In this document: piece after piece, positions 44,361 through 52,939 of the stretch
How positions within the stretch are numbered: position 1 is the stretch's first letter
Layout: the number at the start of each line of letters is the position of its first letter
The notes under the pieces: model-generated
Seen by the model: only the letters and a program-made list of their open reading frames with translations
What the model was told of the DNA's origin: nothing
The model's database searches: none
Made by a program: the position numbers and the translations under genes
Assembly (NCBI GenBank): GCA_963812915.1
Contig: CAWEXB010000003.1
Location: 471,416-535,415, forward strand
Length of the DNA: 64,000 nucleotides
Direction of reading: 5' to 3'
Origin: JACVRW01 sp963812915
Lineage (GTDB): Bacteria; Actinomycetota; Thermoleophilia; Solirubrobacterales; Thermoleophilaceae

Positions 44361-45026
44361 ATGGGCGACGGCACGTCGTGGCTGGAGGGTTTGCCCGCGC
44401 ACGACGCCGAGGCGCTTCGGGCGCTTGGCGCCGAGCGGCGCTACCGCGCGGGCGTCGTGCTGTTCCACTATGGCGACGAGCCCGGGTCCCTGCTCGCGCT
44501 CCTCGAGGGGCGGGTCAAGTATTGGCTCCCGGGGCCGCACGGCAAGGAGCTCATCTTCGGCTTCGCCGGTCCCGGGGAGTTGGTGGGCGAGGTCGCGGCG
44601 ATCGACGGCGCGCCCCGCTCGGCTTCGGTGGAGGCGGTCGATACGGTGCGCGCGCTCGTCGTGCCGCGGAGCGCCTTCGAACGGTTTCTCGAGACACACC
44701 CCGCCGCGACGGTCAGCCTGTTGCGAAGTCTCGCCCGCCGCCTGCGGCTGGCGGATGCGCAGCGCCTCGAGTTCGCCGCCTTTGACGTGCTGGGCAGGGT
44801 GGCGCGACGGCTCGTGGAGCTGTGTGAGCACCACGGGGAATCAGTCGATGGCGGTCTGCTGATCACGTTGCCGCTCTCGCAGGACGAGCTGGCCGCCTGG
44901 ACTGCCTCCTCCCGCGAGGCGGTCGCCAAGGCGCTGCAGCTGCTGCGGCGGCTCGGATGGGTCGAGACCCACCGGCGCCGCATCCTCGTGCGCGACCTCG
45001 CGGCCCTGCGCGAGTACGCCGGCTGA
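44361..45026 (+). CDS. Crp/Fnr-family transcription regulator
   Basis: The 221-aa protein has a cyclic-nucleotide-binding-type beta barrel (YRAGVVLFHYGDEPGSLLAL, FGFAGPGELVGEVAAIDGAP, RSASVEAVDTVRALVVPRSA), a dimer helix and a C-terminal winged helix (LPLSQDELAAWTASSREAVA, LGWVETHRRRILV). The GELVGEVAAIDGAPRSAS segment resembles the cAMP pocket (GExAL..PRxAT) with substitutions. AGGA lies 6 bases before ATG 44361. CRP-like palindromes at 1439 and 7743 are possible targets. Confidence 0.9.
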   Translation: MGDGTSWLEGLPAHDAEALRALGAERRYRAGVVLFHYGDEPGSLLALLEGRVKYWLPGPHGKELIFGFAGPGELVGEVAAIDGAPRSASVEAVDTVRALVVPRSAFERFLETHPAATVSLLRSLARRLRLADAQRLEFAAFDVLGRVARRLVELCEHHGESVDGGLLITLPLSQDELAAWTASSREAVAKALQLLRRLGWVETHRRRILVRDLAALREYAG

Positions 45027-45384
45027 CGCCCGGCGCAGCGCGCCTAACGCGGGCCGGACCGTCGGCAACCGACTATGCACGATTGCACGGAACGGACGTG
45101 AACTGCGACATCGCGCGACGGCTCATTCGACGCGACGATGCGGGTGATGCAACCACCAACCCCAAGAGTGCCCCGATGAGCGGATATCTCACCGGAATGG
45201 CGACGCTGACCGCCTGGCTCGCTGCGAGTGGCTCGGCCGGTCGCACGGACGCCACTGGTCGCCATCCTCGCCCGGCGCAGGGTCAGCGGGCACCGAGCCT
45301 GTGGTCACGGCGGGTCTTTTGGTGACCAGTGGGCGAGCCAATCGGCCCGTGCGCAATCAATCAACGAGACCACGCGGGAGAATC
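45027..45384. other. Intergenic region, no gene seen
   Basis: About 360 bp lie between crp-like and rsbW-like genes. Open frames are present but none has a protein-like character. No repeat copy was found. Confidence 0.45.
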
Positions 45385-45774
45385 ATGCAGCGGGAGACGT
45401 GGCTTCCGGCCGCGGCTGCCAGCGCTGGGGCGGCGCGGTCGATCGTCAGCGAGGCCGCCGCAGAGGCGGGTCTCGGCCCCCGCGGCACTTGGGATCTGAT
45501 GCTTGCGACGAGCGAGGCGGTCGCCAACGCCGTCCAGCACGGCGAACCCTGGCCAAACGGCTGCATCCTGGTGAAGACCGAGCCTTGCGCGCAGGGTCTA
45601 CGTGTCGAGGTCTGCGACTGCGGGAGCTTCGATGGCGCGCTCGAGCCCGCGCCACTCGACGCGACGTCCGGGCGGGGCATCCTGATCATCACCGCCGTCG
45701 TCGACCGCTTCGAGATACTGAACCGCAACGGAAGCACGCGGGTGTGTCTCGAGAGGCACACCGGTGAGGCCTAG
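45385..45774 (+). CDS. RsbW-like anti-sigma factor kinase
   Basis: The 129-aa GHKL ATPase of the RsbW/SpoIIAB group has an N box SEAVANAVQHG (Glu44, Asn48), a G1-like VCDCGSF and a G2-like ATSGRGILII. Such proteins bind and inhibit a sigma factor and phosphorylate a STAS antagonist. The usual second Asp of the G1 box (DxGxG) seems replaced (CDCGSFDG), so ATP use could be altered. GGGAGA lies 5 bases before ATG 45385. No sigma factor or STAS gene is adjacent. Confidence 0.85.
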   Translation: MQRETWLPAAAASAGAARSIVSEAAAEAGLGPRGTWDLMLATSEAVANAVQHGEPWPNGCILVKTEPCAQGLRVEVCDCGSFDGALEPAPLDATSGRGILIITAVVDRFEILNRNGSTRVCLERHTGEA

Positions 45775-45905
45775 CCAGCACCCCCGGCAGCCCGAACAGG
45801 GGCGAAGCGCCGGCCCCGCCGATCCCGAGCGCGGGCGGGGTCGCGAGGAGGGGTGTCGGAAGCACTTCGCCGAACGCGCCGATGAACCGTAGCCGGCGCA
45901 CGGGA

Positions 45906-46157
45906 TCAGACGGGCTCCCGCGCTGGCTGCGGCGCTTCGGCGGCGTCTGGCTCGTCCGCGCGTGGCGGCTCCTTGGGCTCGGTCGCCAACTGCTCATCAA
46001 GCGACCGACGCGCCCAGCCCTCGACACCCACGCGCAATAGGAACGAGCGCGCCGGCGAGGTGACCTCCTTCTCGGCGTATTGCCCGGCGTCCTCCAGATC
46101 GGCGCGATAGGCGGCGACCAGCTCCTCCACCTGCGGGTCGCGCCTCAGGCGGCTCAC
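45906..46157 (-). CDS. Small helical protein coupled to recombinase relic
   Basis: The 83-aa protein (MSRLRRDPQVEELVAAYRAD, YAEKEVTSPARSFLLRVGVE, then an acidic Pro-rich tail) is predicted to be helical. Its GTG start overlaps the TGA of the recombinase relic upstream (GTGA), so the two were an operon. It may have assisted that recombinase. I do not recognise the family. Confidence 0.55.
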   Translation of the reverse strand: MSRLRRDPQVEELVAAYRADLEDAGQYAEKEVTSPARSFLLRVGVEGWARRSLDEQLATEPKEPPRADEPDAAEAPQPAREPV

Positions 46158-46800
46158 GACGCGAGCCCTCGCGCGAGCGAGTCGATCTGCGCCTCGATCG
46201 CCTCCGCCGCGGCTAGATACTCGCCCTGAAGCCAATCGTTCGCGAGCTGCAGTAGATCCGCGTCGACTCGATCGACGCGTGCCCCGCCTGCGCCTGCACC
46301 GCCTCAGCGCCATCCCCTGCTCGCGCAGGCGCGTCGGGCAGGTGTGGCAGCTGATGGCAGGTCAGCCTCGCCAGCCCGGCACGGGCCCGCGCGCCGCGGA
46401 GGGCCTCATCCAGCCCGGCCGCCGACAGCGGCAGGACCGCGCCGCCTCCCCTTCAGGACGACGAAGCAGGCCTCGGTCACCGCCTCGCTCGGACGCTTCA
46501 CCTCGAGGTACTCGCCGAGCGCCACAAAGAATCGGGAGCAGACCGGCACGATCCGCTCGCGACCGCCCTTGCCGGACACGATGTGAAGCCGCCACTCGCC
46601 GGCGTTGACGTTGCCCGGCCGCAGCCCCAGCACCTCGCAACGGCGCAACCCGCCGAGCAGCATCGCCAGCACGATCGCCCGATCGCGCCTCGTGCGCAAC
46701 GCCCCCAGCAGCGCGTTGGCTGCCTCCCGGGGAGCCGCCTGGGACGCCTGTATTCGTCCGCCAACAGAAGGGGGTGATGCTGTTTGGACGGTCCTCTTCC
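46154..46800 (-). pseudogene. Tyrosine recombinase relic with multiple frameshifts
   Basis: Frames in order read ALRTRRDRAIVLAMLLGGLR (catalytic Arg), VNAGEWRLHIVSGKGGRERI, TEACFVVLKGRRRG, then ARLTCHQL, RLREQGMALEAVQAQAGHAS and IESTRIY, followed by NDWLQGEYLAAAEAIEAQID. All catalytic blocks can be recognised, but at least four frame changes separate them, and the N-terminal core-binding domain is missing. It may be decayed or, in part, mis-sequenced. Confidence 0.72.
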
Positions 46801-46897
46801 TCCCGCGCGGGGCTGCCGTATCATGCCTGGCACAACGCCAGCCGCTGCCGTTCCGCTGACGCGCCCGCTCGCGGGCACGCGCGTCAGTGAGACGTCT

Positions 46898-46907
46898 GTG
46901 ACATGTC
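46898..46907. promoter_or_regulatory. Palindrome TGACATGTCA upstream of the GH18 gene
   Basis: The perfect 10-bp palindrome, within CTGTGACATGTCAGCG, lies about 105 bp upstream of the glycosidase start. It is a candidate operator. Confidence 0.35.
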
Positions 46908-47010
46908 AGCGGGCCGCGATCTGCTTTCGGCGCGGAACATGAATCAACTCACGCGCTCGGTCCGCCGCTATCTGCGGTACTGGGCTGACGCCGACTCACG
47001 AGGTCCGAAC

Positions 47011-47958
47011 ATGAAGAAGGTTCGTCTTCCAATCGCAGCCTCGCTCGTCATTGCGTTCGGCCTAGCCGCAGCCGGGTTAACAATCCAAGGATCCACAGAA
47101 GTGGGGAGTGCTGCGCAGCCAAAGGGGGGAGCGTGCCACCCCGCCACGGGCGACAGAGCCCGGGTGACCACCTACATCAGCCCGAAGAGCTCCCGGCAGT
47201 TCAGGAGCCTGGCCCGGTACAGGCTCGCAAACGGCTGCCCGGCCATCTCGGTGGCGGTCATCTTCGCGGCCAATTACGCTGCCGACGAGAGGCCCTACCT
47301 ACGCGCCAATAACAACACCCCACCCACGACGAAGCCCTTCAACGACGACATTCAGCAGGTCCTGAATGACGGCTCAGTGAAGTACCTGCAGCGCAGGGGC
47401 ATCAAGGTGCTGTTGAGCATCACGAACGGTCACCAGCCGGTCGGCTGGTCGCAGTTCACGTCCAGACGCGAAGCGCTGGATTTCGCGCGCTATCTGAAGA
47501 AGAGCGTGGTCGCCAGGTATGGGCTCGACGGGATCGACATCGACGACGAATACAGCAGCGGGGTGCCCACTAGGACTTCGCTGATCATGGTCACGACGCT
47601 GATGCGGCAGCTCATGCCGAACAAGATCATCACCAAGGCCCTGTTCGAGGACAAGAGGTACTTCCGTGCGAGGTGGAAGCGGCACACGCTCGCCGAGAAC
47701 GTTGACTACGGATGGGAGATGTCCTACGGCGGCCCCCCGCGGCCCCGAGTGGCGCCCTATACGCAGTGGCTGAACAAGAAGCAGCTCTCGCTCGGTTTCT
47801 GGTCTGGGGACCGGTCCCGTACGCCGATTGAGGACGTCCAATGGCTCCGCGACCAGGGTTACGCAGGGGTCATGGTCTACGGATTCGAGGATCGAAGCGG
47901 CGTGAACCTGATGGGCGACCTGGTCAATGTCTGGTATGGGCGCGGCAACTGGAGGTAG
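47011..47958 (+). CDS. Secreted GH18 endo-beta-N-acetylglucosaminidase-like enzyme
   Basis: The 315-aa protein has an N-terminal signal sequence (MKKVRLPIAASLVIAFGLAA...) and a GH18 TIM barrel with DGIDIDDE (173-180), the DxxDxDxE catalytic motif in the form seen in Endo H-like enzymes; Glu180 is the acid. Upstream strands KVLLSITNG and downstream YGWEMSYGG, GVMVYGFEDRS fit the family. It would cleave chitobiose cores of N-glycans or related GlcNAc polymers outside the cell. ATG 47011 is chosen because the signal peptide begins there. Confidence 0.85.
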   Translation: MKKVRLPIAASLVIAFGLAAAGLTIQGSTEVGSAAQPKGGACHPATGDRARVTTYISPKSSRQFRSLARYRLANGCPAISVAVIFAANYAADERPYLRANNNTPPTTKPFNDDIQQVLNDGSVKYLQRRGIKVLLSITNGHQPVGWSQFTSRREALDFARYLKKSVVARYGLDGIDIDDEYSSGVPTRTSLIMVTTLMRQLMPNKIITKALFEDKRYFRARWKRHTLAENVDYGWEMSYGGPPRPRVAPYTQWLNKKQLSLGFWSGDRSRTPIEDVQWLRDQGYAGVMVYGFEDRSGVNLMGDLVNVWYGRGNWR

Positions 47959-48290
47959 GTCGGCGCCGGGTCTCCAGGCCGCCGCTGACGGCGCGCCGGA
48001 GATAGCGGCTCGATCCGCGCCTCGACCGCCAGTATGGGCCGTCCCGTTTCTCTAACCTGCGCTGCGTCTGCCGGCGCGGCGAGACTGAAGCCCAAGTTGC
48101 TGATCGTGCCGGGCGCGGTAGACGTCGCGTGATATTTGCGCTCGCTCGGAGGATCGAAACAATCTCGAGTCGGGTGTGCCCGTTCCCAGTCCTTTACGGT
48201 GCGGAAGCGCGGATCCGCGCGGCGGTGAGGGTCCTACGTCGTGTTGCTCTCGACTTGAGGCCTCGGACTAAGGCTGGCCGAGTGAGCCGC
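47959..48290. other. Intergenic region, no gene seen
   Basis: These 330 bp between the GH18 gene and the IS630-type left end contain no supported frame or repeat copy. Confidence 0.45.
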
Positions 48291-48406
48291 TAGTAGACCC
48301 GTCCGCAAGTTTGGTCGGGTTCGGGTTCCGCCGGTTCCTGGGTCGCCGTAGAGTTCGCGGCGTGATGGAGCGCGGCGATCGTGCTGGGGTGGCTGAGGGG
48401 GAATCT

Positions 48407-48769
48407 ATGGTGGCTGACCGCGACGCGATTGTGCGCGTGGCGCTCGACTACTTCGAGGGATGGTTCGATGGCGACGCCGCCCGCATGGAGCGGACGCTCC
48501 ATCCCGATTTGGCCAAGCGATCCCCGGACGACGCTCCTGCCCCCGGGGAACTGGAGAAGCTCACGGCGCGGGAGATGATCGAGGCGACGGCGGAGGGGAT
48601 CGGGAAGACGCGAGACCTCCCTGATCGCGGACTCGAAGTCGAAGTCGAGCACCTGCATCGCGAGATCGCGAACGTCACCGTCCGCTCCGCCGTCTACGTC
48701 GAATACCTGCAGCTGGTGCGTACGCGCGAGGGATGGAAGATCGTCAACGCCCTCTGGCAGCGCCCTTGA
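48407..48769 (+). CDS. NTF2-like (lumazine-binding-type) protein inside IS630 element
   Basis: The 120-aa protein (AIVRVALDYFEGWFDGDAAR, MERTLHPDLAKRS, LTAREMIEATAEG, LVRTREGWKIVNALWQRP) matches the SnoaL-like/Lumazine_bd_2 group of NTF2-fold proteins. AGGGGG lies 6 bases before ATG 48407. It lies within the inverted ends of an IS630-type element, 90 bp from the left end and 31 bp from the transposase stop, so it appears to be cargo. Function is unknown; it is intact and has normal codon use. Confidence 0.8.
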   Translation: MVADRDAIVRVALDYFEGWFDGDAARMERTLHPDLAKRSPDDAPAPGELEKLTAREMIEATAEGIGKTRDLPDRGLEVEVEHLHREIANVTVRSAVYVEYLQLVRTREGWKIVNALWQRP

Positions 48770-48799
48770 GCTGCGAGAGGGCCGCGCGATCTCGGTCCG

Positions 48800-49640
48800 T
48801 TACGCCGCAAGCGCAAGCCGTGGGTCGCGCTCGGTGAGCTTGGCGAGCACGCGCTCCAGGTCGGCGCGGCTGAAGGTCCAGTCGAACGGTCGGGCGATCT
48901 GGCGGTAGTGCTCGCCGAAGCGCAGCAACCGATCGGTGAGCTCGTCGAGCGAGTCGAAGCTGTTGGGGCTGAGCGCCTTGCGCTGGACGATCGAGAAGTA
49001 GAGCTCGATCTGGTTGAGCCAGGAGGCGTGGATCGGGAGGTGGATGACCCGCAGGTTCTGCCAGGTGGCCTCGAGCCGCTCGATCGAGGCGCGCCCGGCG
49101 AGGCTTGAGCCGTTGTCCACGATCCAGTAGACGGTGCGCGCCGAGGCGTAGGGCTCGCTGGTCATGACCTGCGCGACGGGCCGCCCGAACGGCTCGATCC
49201 GGTCTTGGGCGCGACGCGGTCGAACAGGCTGGCGTGGTGGACGTCCAGGCGGCGAGGTAGGCCAGCGTGCCGAGTCTGTGCAGCTCAGTACGCGTAAAGC
49301 GGCCGAGCGGCAGGCCGTGCGTGGCCGGCAGCTCGCAGGCGATCGCCTTGACCTCGGCGACCTGCTCGGGGGGAAAACGGCGCGGGCGACCAGACCGCGC
49401 TCGATCCTCAAGCCCCTCGAGGCGCTCGGCGTGGAAGCGCCGCCTCCAGCGACCCACCACCTCCTCGTTCATATCGAGGCGCTGCGCGATCTCCCGGTTG
49501 GTGTGACCCTCGGCGGCGTAGAGCACCAACCGGGCCCGCCGAACCTGCCTGAACGACAGCGTGTAGCAGGCCGCGCGGTGCTCAAGCTCCGCACGCTCGT
49601 CACCGCCGAGCTCGATCTCGTACGCGGCGCTCTTCGGCAT
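48800..49640 (-). pseudogene. IS630-family transposase, internally deleted and frameshifted
   Basis: The N-terminal part has the helix-turn-helix region (RQVRRARLVLYAAEGHTNRE, LEGLEDRARSGRPRRFPPEQ, RFTRTELHRL) and then jumps to GTLAYLAAW, omitting about 130 residues that include the first catalytic Asp. After two lost bases another frame continues PFGRPVAQVMTSEPYASARTV, YWIVDNGSS and ASWLNQIELYFSIVQRKAL, holding the later DDE residues. The internal deletion is too large to be a sequencing error. Confidence 0.85.
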
Positions 49641-49715
49641 CCCCCACCAGATTCGGCCCAGGGGACATAACTCCTTCCCAACCCGTCAGACCGAACTTGC
49701 GGACGGCAGTACTAG

Positions 49716-49745
49716 CAGCACTGTCGCCCTGTGCTCCTGGAGACG
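49716..49745 (+). repeat. Dispersed repeat, right-half fragment (copy 8)
   Basis: AGCAGCACTGTCGCCCTGTG, then CTCCTGG, matches the right half of the repeat consensus. It begins exactly at the IS630 border, as if the element had inserted into or deleted part of a copy. Confidence 0.5.
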
Positions 49746-49877
49746 AGCGGGACTAGATCCCGGTCGGGGCTCCCGGCCATCAAGCAAGGCGTCGGCCAGC
49801 AGCGCAACCTGAGCAGGAGCATGTCGGTGCCCTATGGACGGGAGGCGTCTACGCGGGGGGCGCCGAGGGCGCTCGCT

Positions 49878-49975
49878 CAGGACGAGGGAGGCGCCACGCG
49901 GCACGTGATCGGCTCCCATGCCGCACCCGCCTTCGTCGAGAACCAGCACTGCGGGGTGGGCTCTGCATCTCGTCG
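49878..49975 (+). repeat. Dispersed intergenic repeat, copy 9
   Basis: The left end is CAGGACGAGGGAGG, the core CTTCGTCGAGAACCAGCACT and the right end CTCGTCGGGAGCGAG. It lies between the IS630 element and the TetR gene. Confidence 0.65.
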
Positions 49976-50039
49976 GGAGCGAGCATCTCCCGCCGGCGAG
50001 GGATGCGCTCGAATCTCGGTCGACGGGGTGGCCGATCGT

Positions 50040-50705
50040 TCACCGGTATCGGCTCGGCGGCCGTGGCGCCAGGAGCTGGTGGCAGGACGTGTCGCCCACC
50101 CACCGCTCGTACCGTGTGGGTGTCCAGCCGCGCAGGACGGCCAGCTGGATCCAAGTGTTGGGGTGATTGAGCGTCCAGATGATGTCGGCGGCGCGGGTGA
50201 CGCTGAGTCCGCGCCTGAGCGCCCCGGGGGCGAGGCTCTCGACGACGGCTCGCTGATTTGCGTGGTAGTCGGTCTGGATCCGATCCCAAAGACCGGCGAT
50301 CTCGGCCTCGAGCGGAGCGGCGTCGCGGACGACCTGGAGCAGCTCGGTTGAGCGCTCCTTGAATCGCCTCGAGTTGCGGGCGTTGAGCCGCAGCGTTCGC
50401 TCGGGATCGGACTCTTCGAGGACCTCCTGGAACCATCGCTGGGCCGCCACCGGCGCCTCGCCGCGCTCGCCGCGAAGGGCGCGGTTCCAGACCGCCCGCA
50501 GTAGACCCGCCTTCGTTTCGAAGCCGAGGTAGACCGTCCGCGGCGTCACCTCCGCCTCCCGGGCGATCGCGGTCACCGACGTCCCCACATAGCCGTCGCG
50601 CTCGAACAAGCGCTGGGCGGCCGCGAGGATAGCGACGCGCGTCGCCTCGGCCTGCTCGCGGCGCCGGCGGGAGTGGTAGGTGCGGGTAGATGATCGGCTT
50701 GCCAT
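50040..50705 (-). CDS. TetR-family transcription repressor
   Basis: The protein of about 221 aa has a TetR N-terminal DNA-binding domain (RVAILAAAQRLFERDGYVGT, VTAIAREAEVTPRTVYLGFE) and a helical ligand-binding part (LWDRIQTDYHANQRAVVESL, LSVTRAADIIWTLNHPNTWI). It is transcribed divergently from the small ABM-like gene at 50780 and probably represses both. On the minus strand TATAGT lies just upstream of the ATG, compatible with a leaderless transcript. GTG 50711 is an alternative start. Confidence 0.9.
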   Translation of the reverse strand: MASRSSTRTYHSRRRREQAEATRVAILAAAQRLFERDGYVGTSVTAIAREAEVTPRTVYLGFETKAGLLRAVWNRALRGERGEAPVAAQRWFQEVLEESDPERTLRLNARNSRRFKERSTELLQVVRDAAPLEAEIAGLWDRIQTDYHANQRAVVESLAPGALRRGLSVTRAADIIWTLNHPNTWIQLAVLRGWTPTRYERWVGDTSCHQLLAPRPPSRYR

Positions 50706-50708
50706 CTT

Positions 50709-50718
50709 CACTATAGTG
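50709..50718. promoter_or_regulatory. Operator palindrome in the TetR divergon
   Basis: CACTATAGTG is a perfect palindrome overlapping the likely minus-strand -10 box (TATAGT), with TATACT (50723-50728) as a plus-strand -10 candidate. It is well placed for TetR autoregulation. Confidence 0.5.
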
Positions 50719-50779
50719 GTGATATACTCATTTCAGCCGGAGACTACCGAATCTGATGAACTAGCGAAGGGAATTTCGG

Positions 50780-51055
50780 ATGGCTCTCATGATGACGCGG
50801 GTCAGGGTCGCCAACTTCGATGACTGGAAGACGAGGTTCGACACCGACCCGGTCGGTGCTCGGGAGAAAGCGACCGGCTATCGGATCCTGCGCGGTGTCG
50901 AGGACCCGAACGAGGTCTTCGTCCAGGTCGAATTCCCCTCGAACGAGGCCGCCCTCGAGGCACGTCGGCGGCTGCTCGAGTCGGGGGTGCTCGATCGCCA
51001 GCTCGAGGCCACCGGACCGACGCTGGTAGAGGAGGCAGACGCCGTCAGGCTCTGA
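50780..51055 (+). CDS. Small ABM-like protein
   Basis: The 91-aa protein (MMTRVRVANFDDWKTRFDTD, EKATGYRILRGVEDPNEVFV, LEARRRLLESGVLDRQLEAT) fits a dimeric alpha/beta-barrel layout like antibiotic-biosynthesis monooxygenases. AAGGGA lies about 7 bases before the ATG. Divergent pairing with a TetR repressor suggests induction by a small molecule, perhaps its ligand. Activity is unproven. Confidence 0.75.
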   Translation: MALMMTRVRVANFDDWKTRFDTDPVGAREKATGYRILRGVEDPNEVFVQVEFPSNEAALEARRRLLESGVLDRQLEATGPTLVEEADAVRL

Positions 51056-51102
51056 ACCGGCGGCCCCCAACCTTCGGATCACGCGCGCGCGGCCCGCCCG
51101 GA

Positions 51103-51203
51103 ATCGACGAGCAGTCGGCGCACGCTGGCACGCATCGGCTCCCGCGCGACGCTCGCCTTCGTCGAGAAGCAGCACCCCTGACGCGCGCTACTGGAACTCG
51201 TCC
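51103..51203 (+). repeat. Dispersed intergenic repeat, copy 10
   Basis: The 101-bp copy has left end ATCGACGAGCAG, core TTCGTCGAGAAGCAGCACC, GCGCTACTGG and right end ACTCGTCCGGAGCGAAAG. It lies between convergent genes. Confidence 0.65.
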
Positions 51204-51324
51204 GGAGCGAAAGCGCACGGCTCATGCACGGCACGCCACGATGAGGCCCTTATCTCGCTAGCGCGATTGCACGCTTAGCCGCGGCGCGGGGCGGTGAGAA
51301 CGACCGGGTACGGAACCGGGCGCG

Positions 51325-52473
51325 CTAGCAGGGCGGGCGCGGGCAGACAGGGAGGTCGGGCGGCTGCTCGGGCGCCAGGAGGGCTCCGAGGCGGTTGTAG
51401 ATCGCCGAGGCGTAGGCCACCGACGGCTTGCCCTTGGGCCCCTGGGTGACGAACACGACCACGGCGGTTCGCTTGGCGGGCAGGTAGCTGACGACGCCGT
51501 TGTATCCCGTCAGTTGCGGGTTGGCGACGATCCAGCCGTTGCCCACGCCGAAACCCATCGCGTAGTACAAGCTCGCGGTGAGCGGTCCGAGGCCGACATT
51601 CTGCGGCCCGATCTGCAGCGCGTGCAATTGAGGCGAGAGCAGCGATCCGGTGCCGAGCGCCCTCGCCCACCGGCCCATGTCGCCCAGGGTGGAGATCATG
51701 TTGCCCGTGTACGGGTCCCAGTTCGAGCTCCAGTTTGTGGAGTCCTCGTAGCGGCCGCGGTTCTTGCTGTACGCGTGCATGACCGGCGCCGGGATGTCCG
51801 AGTCGAGCCGCATCTCCGTCTGGCGCAGTCCGAGCCTGCTCAGGATCTGCCGGCGCAGCAGCCGCTCGACCGGCATTCCGCCGACGCGTCGCAGGACCTC
51901 CCCCAACAGCACGAAGTTGGTATCGGAAAAAGCCCAGCTCGTTCCCGGCGCGAACAGCGGCGGGCGGCTGAAGGCGATCCTGATCAGCTCGGACGGCCGC
52001 CAGCTCCGGAACGGGTTCGCGTCGAACGCCCGCTCGAACCGCGGCGTCGTGACGTAGTCGGAATAGCCCGAAACGCTGCGGGCCAGCATTCCGACGGTGA
52101 CCTGCCCTGCATTTGGGAGATTCGGGAACCACCTCGACAGCGGGTCATCGAGGCGCACCCGCCCCTGGTCGACCAACCGCAACAACAGCGTCGCCGTGAA
52201 CGACTCCGTGACGTTGCCGATCCGAAAGTGATCGGCCTTCGTCGCCGGGACGCCGGGCTGCGCCTCGCCGAGCGCGCCGCTCGCCAGCCTCCGCCCGTCG
52301 ATCCAGACCCCGAACAGGGTCGACCGCAGCGGGTACCTCTCCATCAGAGCGCGCACCGTCCGCGTGATCTTCTTGCCGCTCGGGGGCGCCGCACTCGCGG
52401 TCGGCACTCCGCTCACGGCCACAACGACCGCCATCACCGCCAGCAGACCGAGCGCCCTACTGCCGCGAGTCAC
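51325..52473 (-). CDS. Beta-lactamase/DD-peptidase-fold protein lacking the catalytic residues
   Basis: The exported protein of about 382 aa has a signal peptide (ALGLLAVMAVVVAVSGVPTA...) and a class C beta-lactamase/DD-carboxypeptidase fold: FRIGNVTESFTATLLLRLVD, LDDPLSRWFPNLP, WAFSDTNFVLLGEVL. The usual SxxK is Asn87-Val-Thr-Glu90, the YxN position reads F182-S-D184, and the third motif reads LTGYNG without HxG. Catalysis is therefore unlikely; a binding role at the wall is possible. GTG 52473 is chosen so the signal peptide is N-terminal; TTG 52509 is an alternative. Confidence 0.8.
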   Translation of the reverse strand: MTRGSRALGLLAVMAVVVAVSGVPTASAAPPSGKKITRTVRALMERYPLRSTLFGVWIDGRRLASGALGEAQPGVPATKADHFRIGNVTESFTATLLLRLVDQGRVRLDDPLSRWFPNLPNAGQVTVGMLARSVSGYSDYVTTPRFERAFDANPFRSWRPSELIRIAFSRPPLFAPGTSWAFSDTNFVLLGEVLRRVGGMPVERLLRRQILSRLGLRQTEMRLDSDIPAPVMHAYSKNRGRYEDSTNWSSNWDPYTGNMISTLGDMGRWARALGTGSLLSPQLHALQIGPQNVGLGPLTASLYYAMGFGVGNGWIVANPQLTGYNGVVSYLPAKRTAVVVFVTQGPKGKPSVAYASAIYNRLGALLAPEQPPDLPVCPRPPC

Positions 52474-52939
52474 AGGCCCATACTCGCGCACGGTCGGCGG
52501 CCGGGTCAACCCGCCGACGGGATGCGTCGCGGGACGCCGGCCAACCCAAACTAGAGGCTTTCGCCCGGGCCGCCCTCGCTCGCCATCCGGACGAGCTACA
52601 GGCGTCCGCGGCCCAGCGGTCGGCTCCGGTCTCGCTTCTGCATGCGTGTCAAGCCGGTGGCGGCCGATTCGCTATCGCCTTCCATGCAACGCGGCGGCCG
52701 TGTCTTGAGGCCTCGGGCTTCAGTCGCGTGCCTCCAGCCAAGGGCCGTCGAGGACTCCGACCACGTCATCGAGACCGTGGGCGCGGCAGACCGCGACGAG
52801 AGCCTGACCGCCGCCGCCAGCGCGGGGTACAGGGGGAAGCGCCTTGCCCCGGTGTCCCGGCGTGAGAGGGTACAAGCGGCCCGCGAGGCCCCCTCGCCGG
52901 CGGGACCTCGCAAAACCATTCACCCAAGGAGGTAGTGAC
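52474..52939. other. Intergenic region upstream of surface protein
   Basis: These 465 bp between divergent genes contain no supported gene or repeat copy. They hold the promoters of both flanking genes. Confidence 0.45.

Larger units (their letters stand above)
48291..49714. mobile_element. IS630-type element with matching inverted ends and a passenger gene
   Basis: The left end CTAGTA-N3-CCGTCCGCAAGTTTGGTC (from 48290) and the reverse complement of the right end, CTAGTA-N3-CCGTCCGCAAGTTCGGTC (to 49715), match closely. Both abut CTAG, consistent with TA-target insertion. Between them lie a broken IS630 transposase on the minus strand and an NTF2-like gene on the plus strand. The transposase is internally deleted, so movement would need help in trans. 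Confidence 0.7.
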
